64,000 nucleotides of DNA, taken from positions 372,001 through 436,000 of the forward strand of contig JADIXX010000006.1 in assembly GCA_016705575.1 (NCBI GenBank), in the 5' to 3' direction. A model generated the notes under the pieces. That model was given only the letters and a program-made list of their open reading frames with translations, did no database searches and had not been told where the DNA came from. Positions 58,621-64,000 of this stretch are shown piece after piece (positions within the stretch are counted from its first letter, which is position 1; every line of letters begins with the position of its first letter). A program made the position numbers and the translations under genes. Origin of the DNA: Candidatus Aalborgicola defluviihabitans (GTDB taxonomy: Bacteria; Pseudomonadota; Gammaproteobacteria; Burkholderiales; Burkholderiaceae_C).

Positions 58621-59303
58621 TTGATATTTTTCGCCTTGATGGTTTGCAGCATCGCAGCGGCTGCGGCCTGTTCGCCGGAACGGCGCGAACCGCCAATACC
58701 ACGCTCCGACAAGCGCAACGCGTCAATTTCACACTCCACATCGAAGCTTTGTTTGTGGGCTGCCCCAATGGTGCCCACCACCTTGTACGCCGGCAATCTC
58801 ATTTTGCGCCCCTGCAGCCACTCTTGCAATTCGGTCTTGGCGTCTTTGCCAATGGCATCCATGTGGGGCGTAATCTCCACATCCTTGAACAGGCGCTGCA
58901 CCAGGGCTTGTGCGGCCACAAAGCCGGCGTCCAGGTAGACCGCGCCAATGATGGCTTCCAGGGTGTCAGCCAGGATAGAGGGGCGGTTTTGCCCACCAGA
59001 GCGCACCTCACCCTCGCCTAGACGAATGACCTCGGGCAAGCCCAGGCCCACGGCCAGTTGGTGCAGGGTGTCTTGCTTGACCAGATTGGCACGCACGCGC
59101 GATAAATCGCCCTCAGGCAGGGAGCCCAGCCGTGCGAACAACAAATCCGAAACCGCCAAATTGAGTACTGAATCGCCGAGAAACTCCAGGCGTTCGTAGT
59201 GGTCACTGGAAAAACTGCGATGGGTTAGCGCCTGCGTCAGCAACGCACCATTGGAAAATGCATGCTGCAGGCGTTCCTGCAACTCCACCAATCCAGCTGC
59301 CAC
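58617..59303 (-). CDS. rnc: Ribonuclease III
   Basis: RNase III cuts double-stranded RNA, including rRNA precursors. The 228-residue protein has the catalytic signature ERLEFLGDSVLNLAVS near residue 37, ADTLEAIIGAVYLDAG near residue 109, and a C-terminal double-stranded RNA-binding domain (DAKTELQEWLQGRKMRLPAY). It follows the DUF4845 gene by one base and overlaps era. Confidence 0.97.
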   Translation of the reverse strand: MAAGLVELQERLQHAFSNGALLTQALTHRSFSSDHYERLEFLGDSVLNLAVSDLLFARLGSLPEGDLSRVRANLVKQDTLHQLAVGLGLPEVIRLGEGEVRSGGQNRPSILADTLEAIIGAVYLDAGFVAAQALVQRLFKDVEITPHMDAIGKDAKTELQEWLQGRKMRLPAYKVVGTIGAAHKQSFDVECEIDALRLSERGIGGSRRSGEQAAAAAMLQTIKAKNIK

Positions 59304-59304
59304 G

Positions 59305-59661
59305 CTATTTGGAGCGACCGGCGTATTTCATCGTCAGCCAGGCCGGACCGGCAAGGTGGATTTCGCGCTGGTAGGCAAAACTGACAACAACCTTGTCACC
59401 TTCTTTGGTGATGACGAGGTCTTTTCCGGAAATCGAACTGATGGCATCGACCTCAGTGGCTTTGTCGAAAATCATCCTGACTTCAGGCACTGTGTTGCCA
59501 TTCTGCGCCGCCTTGTCGGCTGCTTTAATAATCGTTTGATATTCCAGAAAAGTTGGAAATACCTGTGCCGCGATGATTCCGGTAATAGCAACTACCACCC
59601 CGACAAAGACCAAACCAAAGAAAGTAACGCCACGTTGCCTGGATTTGCGCTGAACTGCCAT
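59305..59661 (-). CDS. DUF4845 membrane protein
   Basis: This 118-residue protein has one N-terminal membrane helix (FFGLVFVGVVVAITGIIAAQ) that resembles a pseudopilin-like anchor, followed by a periplasmic domain ending HLAGPAWLTMKYAGRSK. DUF4845 genes are regularly found between lepB and rnc in betaproteobacteria; function unknown. Confidence 0.88.
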   Translation of the reverse strand: MAVQRKSRQRGVTFFGLVFVGVVVAITGIIAAQVFPTFLEYQTIIKAADKAAQNGNTVPEVRMIFDKATEVDAISSISGKDLVITKEGDKVVVSFAYQREIHLAGPAWLTMKYAGRSK

Positions 59662-59677
59662 ATATATCTACCCCTTT

Positions 59678-60643
59678 TTAGTCAAAAGATCCGATACGCT
59701 TGAGACTTCCAAAATTCATCCAGACAAAGAAGGCTTTGCCAACAATATTTTTCTCTGGTACGAAACCCCAATAACGCGAATCCAGTGAATTATCGCGGTT
59801 GTCGCCCATCATGAAATAGTGGCCCGCTGGAACCTTGCAGGTTACACCCTCCACAGAATAGGTACAACCGTCTCGACCCACAAAATTGTCGGCTCCCGGA
59901 ATAAAAGCAGGTCGTTCATCGTCATTGAGCAGTTTGTGCTTCTTGCCACCCAGCGTCTCTTCAAACTGCTTGAAGTAACGCATGGCGTCTTCGTCAAAAA
60001 ACTCGGGTACGCTGGTGGTGACGACAGGCTCGCCATTGATGGTCAGCCGCTTGTTGAGGTAGGCCACGGTATCACCGGGTAGGCCGACAACGCGCTTGAT
60101 GTAATCAAGGCTTGGCTTAGGCGGGAATCGAAAGACCATCACATCCCCGCGCTGGGGCGGTGTGCCTTCGGTGACTTTGGCATTGAGCACCGGCAGACGC
60201 AATCCGTAGGTGAATTTATTCACCAGAATCAAATCTCCTACCAACAGGGTAGGAATCATGGAGCCCGACGGAATCTTGAATGGTTCCACCACAAAAGAGC
60301 GCAGGAAAAACACAGAGATGATGACCGGGAACAGTCCGGCGGTCCAGTCCAGCCACCAGGGTTGCATCAGCAAACGGACTTTTGCATCAGTAATATCGCC
60401 ATCCACTTGTTTAATACCCATTTTGTCCAGGTCTTCACGGCGCTTGGCGTCCGCTGTTTCCAGCGTCGCCACCGCCTGATGGCGTTGGGGCAGAAAGTAG
60501 AAGCGCTCGGCCACCCAATAAATGCCCGTTACCACCGTAGCCAAAAACAGCAGCAAGGCAAAGTTGCCCTCCACCATCCCAAAGTACCAGGACGCGGCAT
60601 ACAGGCCAAAAGCCGCCAGAATGGCCGAGGTAATTGCCTGCAT
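59678..60643 (-). CDS. lepB: Signal peptidase I
   Basis: LepB removes Sec and Tat signal peptides. The 321-residue protein (ATG 60643) has two N-terminal membrane helices, the catalytic Ser in PFKIPSGSMIPTLLVGD near residue 130, and the catalytic Lys in DYIKRVVGLPGD near residue 187. The C-terminal box is GHYFMMGDNRDNSLDSRYWG. Its ATG overlaps the lepA stop. Confidence 0.96.
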   Translation of the reverse strand: MQAITSAILAAFGLYAASWYFGMVEGNFALLLFLATVVTGIYWVAERFYFLPQRHQAVATLETADAKRREDLDKMGIKQVDGDITDAKVRLLMQPWWLDWTAGLFPVIISVFFLRSFVVEPFKIPSGSMIPTLLVGDLILVNKFTYGLRLPVLNAKVTEGTPPQRGDVMVFRFPPKPSLDYIKRVVGLPGDTVAYLNKRLTINGEPVVTTSVPEFFDEDAMRYFKQFEETLGGKKHKLLNDDERPAFIPGADNFVGRDGCTYSVEGVTCKVPAGHYFMMGDNRDNSLDSRYWGFVPEKNIVGKAFFVWMNFGSLKRIGSFD

Positions 60644-62454
60644 CAATCTTCCACCTGCAAAATAGCGAGGAATGCCTCTTGTGGAACTTCCACTGAACCG
60701 ATTTGTTTCATGCGTTTCTTGCCTGCTTTTTGTTTTTCGAGGAGTTTGCGTTTGCGCGAAATGTCGCCGCCGTAGCACTTGGCGAGCACGTTTTTTCGCA
60801 GTGCCTTGATTGTCTCACGTGCAATGATATTGGTCCCGATGGCGGCCTGGATGGCAACGTCGTACATCTGGCGCGAAATAATTTCGCGCATCTTGGCCAC
60901 AACGGCGCGGCCACGGTACTGACTCTGGGTACGGTGCAGCATGATGGACAGTGCGTCCACCTTCTCGGTATTCAACAAAATATCAACTTTGACGACGTCG
61001 GCTGCGCGGTATTCCTTGAAGTCGTAATCCATCGACGCATAACCACGACTCACGCTCTTGAGCTTGTCAAAGAAGTCCAGCACGATTTCGGCCAGTGGCA
61101 TCTCATAGGTCAGAACAACCTGGCGGCCCTTGTAGGCCATATTCAGTTGCACGCCACGCTTTTGGTTGGCCAAGGTCATGACCACGCCCACATATTCCTG
61201 CGGCATGTACAAGTGCATGGTCACGATGGGCTCGCGGATTTCGGCGGTCTTGCCGACATCGGGCATCTTGGAGGGGTTCTCCACCATGATGACTTCACCG
61301 TCGTTTTTCATCACTTGGTAGACCACGCTGGGCGCAGTGGTGATCAGGTCCTGATCGAACTCGCGCTCCAGGCGCTCCTGCACGATTTCCATGTGCAGCA
61401 GGCCAAGAAAGCCACATCGAAAGCCAAATCCCAGCGCTTGCGAAACTTCGGGTTCATAGTGAAGGGAGGCATCGTTGAGTTTGAGCTTTTCCAGCGCGTC
61501 ACGCAGCGAGTCGTACTCGCTGGCTTCGGTCGGGTACAGTCCGGCAAATACTTGGGGCTGGATTTCTTTGAAACCGGGCAATGCCTCGGTCGCCGTAAAG
61601 GCCGCGCCACCTGTGCCGGGCTTGATCAGGGTAACCGTGTCGCCCACCTTGGCCGCCTGCAACTCCTTAATGCCGGCAATGATGTAACCCACCTCGCCCG
61701 CTTCCAGCGACTGGCGTGGCTGATTGGCGGGTGTGAACACACCCAGGCTGTCCGCGTTATAGGTAGCGCCAGAGGCCATCATCTTGATGCGCTCACCTTT
61801 ACCCAGGCGGCCATCGACTACGCGCACCAGCATCACTACACCAACATAGCTGTCAAACCAGCTGTCGATGATCATGGCGCGCAACGGTCCGTCCGGGTTG
61901 CCTTTGGGTGCGGGAATCTTGGCAACAACGGCTTCCAGAATGTCGTCGATGCCCAGCCCGGTCTTGGCGGAGCACTGAATGGCATCGGTGGCGTCAATGC
62001 CAATCACATCTTCAATTTCACTGCGCGCGTTGTCGGGGTCCGCATTGGGCAAGTCAATCTTGTTAAGTACCGGCAGTACTTCGACGCCCAGGTCCAGCGC
62101 GGTATAGCAGTTGGCAACCGTCTGCGCCTCGACACCTTGCGATGCATCAACCACCAGCAGTGCACCCTCGCATGCGGAGAGCGATCGACTCACTTCATAC
62201 GAGAAGTCCACGTGTCCCGGTGTGTCGATAAGGTTGAGGTTGTAAACCTGCCCATCTTTAGCCTTGTATTGCAGTGCTGCGGTCTGCGCTTTGATGGTTA
62301 TCCCACGCTCTTTCTCGATGTCCATCGAGTCCAAAACCTGTGCCTCCATCTCACGCGCTTCAAGCCCACCGCAACGCTGAATCAACCGATCCGCGAGTGT
62401 GGATTTACCGTGATCAATGTGCGCAATGATCGAAAAATTTCTGATGTGATTCAT
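60643..62454 (-). CDS. lepA: Elongation factor 4 (LepA)
   Basis: LepA is a ribosome GTPase linked to back-translocation and 30S assembly. The 603-residue protein (ATG 62454) has AHIDHGKSTLADR near residue 10, DTPGHVDFSYEVSRSL near residue 78, and NKIDLPNADP near residue 132. The LepA-specific C-terminal domain ends KMREIISRQMYDVAIQAAIG and the basic tail. It heads the lepA-lepB-DUF4845-rnc-era-recO-pdxJ-acpS block. A terminator-like hairpin stands 44 bases upstream of the start. Confidence 0.97.
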   Translation of the reverse strand: MNHIRNFSIIAHIDHGKSTLADRLIQRCGGLEAREMEAQVLDSMDIEKERGITIKAQTAALQYKAKDGQVYNLNLIDTPGHVDFSYEVSRSLSACEGALLVVDASQGVEAQTVANCYTALDLGVEVLPVLNKIDLPNADPDNARSEIEDVIGIDATDAIQCSAKTGLGIDDILEAVVAKIPAPKGNPDGPLRAMIIDSWFDSYVGVVMLVRVVDGRLGKGERIKMMASGATYNADSLGVFTPANQPRQSLEAGEVGYIIAGIKELQAAKVGDTVTLIKPGTGGAAFTATEALPGFKEIQPQVFAGLYPTEASEYDSLRDALEKLKLNDASLHYEPEVSQALGFGFRCGFLGLLHMEIVQERLEREFDQDLITTAPSVVYQVMKNDGEVIMVENPSKMPDVGKTAEIREPIVTMHLYMPQEYVGVVMTLANQKRGVQLNMAYKGRQVVLTYEMPLAEIVLDFFDKLKSVSRGYASMDYDFKEYRAADVVKVDILLNTEKVDALSIMLHRTQSQYRGRAVVAKMREIISRQMYDVAIQAAIGTNIIARETIKALRKNVLAKCYGGDISRKRKLLEKQKAGKKRMKQIGSVEVPQEAFLAILQVED

Positions 62455-62497
62455 CAACGAAAACGTTTAAGTGGTTGAATTAAAAAGAGACGGACAA

Positions 62498-62530
62498 GAA
62501 AAAAGGGCGCGTCGGATATTGACGCGCCCT
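62498..62530 (-). terminator. Terminator/attenuator-like hairpin upstream of lepA
   Basis: A perfect ten-base stem AGGGCGCGTC/GACGCGCCCT around GGATATT is followed on the minus strand by six T. It lies between mucD and lepA, so it ends readthrough from mucD or a leader transcript before lepA. Confidence 0.85.
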
Positions 62531-62940
62531 GAACCAACAATCATTGGCAACTGCGATAGCTGGAACTTCATTGTAGGCAAAACGGTTCAAAAACAAAGCG
62601 AGAAAAATTGCACTCTGGCGTCGTTGCAACTCAGCAACAGTTATTTTATACACAGGTTATCAACATAATGTGGGATAAGCGTCTGCACAACTTGTGGGTG
62701 ATCTGTGGATCAGCTGTGGGGGACTTGCGGTCATCCCATATGATGGATTTTTCTCAACCCATATGCCCATATTGGGCATTGCAGAACCCGTATTCTAACC
62801 AAATTTCCAAAAACGCCGGAAAGTTAGCGTGCGCCCACATTTTGATTCATCACGCCGTCCATAAATAAAATCTATGGACACAGAGCTTCAGACTCCCCAA
62901 AACCCGCTGGGTTTCAGGGTTGTCTTAGGAAAATACCGGT
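62531..62940. promoter_or_regulatory. mucD-lepA intergenic region with DnaA-box-like cluster
   Basis: No protein gene is seen in these 410 bases. From 62646 to 62712 several DnaA-box-like sites occur: TTATACACA (62646-62654, full match to TTATNCACA), TTATCAACA (62657-62665), TGTGGGATAA (62669-62678), TGTGGGTGA (62693-62701) and TGTGGATCA (62704-62712). Farther on, ATGCCCA-TAT-TGGGCAT (62763-62779) is a perfect inverted repeat. Both could be control sites; an RNA gene ending at the 62498-62530 hairpin is another possibility. Confidence 0.45.
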
Positions 62941-64000
62941 TCAGCGTGCGGGTTTGATGATGACGTATTGGGCCAGCTCGCCCCGGTGAATCAACACGAG
63001 TAGGGCCTTGGTTTTATCGTACTTTGACAGTGCAGACTCAAGCTCTTTGACGGACGCCACTTCGGTGTTGGCAAGCGCAACAATGATGTCACCTTCACGC
63101 AAACCGGCACGGGCTGCGGCATCCACAGCGCTCTCCACCCGTACGCCGCCCTTAATTTTAAGTTCCTTCTTTTGCGCATCGGTCAGGTCACTCACTGTGA
63201 GTCCTACTGTATGTCCGGCTGTGGATGGCTTGGATTTGTTCTCTTGCGTCGAGGTCTTGACCGCGGGCTTGTCCGATTCAATTTCGGCGATTGTTATGGT
63301 CAGGTCTTTGCTGGCGCCACGGCGGAAGACGGTCACCACGCTTTTGTTACCCGGCTTGGTACCGCCCACCATGCGAGGCAAATCGCTGGACTTGTCTATC
63401 GCCTTGCCATCAAAACGGGTGATGATGTCTCCGCCCTCGATACCGGCCTTCTCGGCGGGAGATCCGGCCTCTACTGCGCGCACCAAAGCGCCCGAAGGTT
63501 TACCCAGACCGATGGATTCCGCCAGGTCCTTGCTAACAGGTTCAATCGTTACACCAATACGTCCCCGCGATACACGACCAGAACTGCGCAATTGATCACT
63601 CACCCTAACCGCCTCGTCCATGGGAATTGCGAAGGAGATACCCATGAAGCCGCCCGAACGGGAGTAGATCTGGCTGTTGATGCCCACGACCTCGCCACGC
63701 ATGTTGATGAGCGGGCCACCCGAATTGCCGGGATTGATTGCCACATCGGTCTGAATGAACGGGAGGTAGTCACCCGTGTCACGTTGCTTGGCGCTCACGA
63801 TACCGGCCGTAACCGAGTTTTCCAAGCCAAAGGGAGAGCCGATGGCCATGACCCATTCACCCACGCGCAGCTTGCCCACATCGCCTACCTTGACGGCAGG
63901 CAGCCCGGTGGCTTCGATTTTGACTACGGCCACATCGCTGCGCTTGTCGGTGCCGATGATCTTGGCCTTGAACTCGCGCTTGTCGGTCAGGGTCACCAGT
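62941..64000 (-). CDS. mucD: Periplasmic serine protease DegP/MucD type (5' end cut by window edge)
   Basis: DegP-like HtrA proteases degrade misfolded envelope proteins and act in the sigma-E response. The frame is open to the right edge, so the N-terminus with signal peptide and catalytic His is missing. Present are the catalytic Asp in KRSDVAVVKIEA, the Ser in NPGNSGGPLINMRGEVVGIN, and two PDZ domains (around VSRGRIGVTIEPVSKDLAES and the C-terminal LREGDIIVALANTEV). Its place before lepA fits the rpoE-rseAB-mucD-lepA order, so mucD is preferred to degP. Confidence 0.92.
   Translation of the reverse strand, partial: LVTLTDKREFKAKIIGTDKRSDVAVVKIEATGLPAVKVGDVGKLRVGEWVMAIGSPFGLENSVTAGIVSAKQRDTGDYLPFIQTDVAINPGNSGGPLINMRGEVVGINSQIYSRSGGFMGISFAIPMDEAVRVSDQLRSSGRVSRGRIGVTIEPVSKDLAESIGLGKPSGALVRAVEAGSPAEKAGIEGGDIITRFDGKAIDKSSDLPRMVGGTKPGNKSVVTVFRRGASKDLTITIAEIESDKPAVKTSTQENKSKPSTAGHTVGLTVSDLTDAQKKELKIKGGVRVESAVDAAARAGLREGDIIVALANTEVASVKELESALSKYDKTKALLVLIHRGELAQYVIIKPAR

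Noticed and set aside
60703..62478. Long plus-strand open frame (591 codons) opposite lepA
   Set aside because: It is the complement of the highly conserved lepA gene; high GC gives long antisense frames. No family motifs.
62646..62712. Chromosomal replication origin
   Set aside because: DnaA-box-like sites are present, but dnaA, dnaN, rpmH, parA or gidA are not nearby and only one box is a full match; reported as a finding, not as oriC.
1..64000. CRISPR array, tRNA or rRNA genes, insertion sequence with transposase
   Set aside because: No regularly spaced identical repeats, no tRNA cloverleaf recognised by eye, no rRNA segment, and no transposase or integrase motifs in any frame. A tRNA scan would be needed to exclude a single tRNA.

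Overview
The window looks like a chromosomal segment of a betaproteobacterium of the order Burkholderiales, most likely Comamonadaceae (Rhodoferax/Polaromonas-like). The reasons are the gene orders acnB-(citE-like)-mdh / gntR-sdhCDAB-sdhE-gltA, leuC-ecn-leuD-leuB-asd-fimV-truA-trpFBA-accD and mucD-lepA-lepB-DUF4845-rnc-era-recO-pdxJ-acpS, and several short intergenic repeat families of a kind I associate with that family. No rRNA or tRNA was recognised, so the placement is inference. The organism appears able to respire N2O: Tat-type nosZ, nosR (cut by the left edge), a cytochrome c lipoprotein and nosX/apbE surround an FNR/NNR-type box.

Layout: 1-5.3 kb nitrous oxide reduction; 5.3-12.8 kb housekeeping (dehydrogenase, rhlE, orn, M48 protease, rsgA, CobD-like, Nudix); 12.9-15.0 kb rpsP-rimM-trmD-rplS; 15.1-17.8 kb acetyltransferase, TM2 protein, phosphate transport; 17.9-29.6 kb a TCA-cycle block; 29.6-34.4 kb leucine and aspartate-family synthesis; 34.6-41 kb fimV, truA and trpFBA; 41-43.5 kb an accessory insertion; 43.5-49.6 kb accD, yggT, lysS, a YgjP-type metallopeptidase, an MBL protein with a LysR regulator; 49.7-53.7 kb a GG-CTERM subtilase with its rhombosortase and nagZ; 53.9-62.5 kb acetyltransferase, nitronate monooxygenase, then acpS to lepA on the minus strand; 62.5-64 kb a regulatory-looking gap and mucD/degP (cut by the right edge).

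The most unusual part is 41.35-43.18 kb, between trpA and accD. Three small genes (RraB-like, a membrane-anchored unknown protein, an HNH nuclease) each begin just after a GTTRRRY-like core and end in an attC-like palindrome. No integrase is present, so this reads as an integrase-less gene-cassette cluster (CALIN). Related GC-rich repeats in inverted orientation flank it. A second theme is a dispersed element of about 46 bp (11 copies) that sits both between and inside genes. In genes it supplies coding sequence (rsgA, trpF, trpB, era, citE-like), the lysS stop codon and the start codon of the next gene. Two genes, trpB and the rhombosortase gene, carry single-base frameshifts in short G/C runs, which may be real or sequencing errors.
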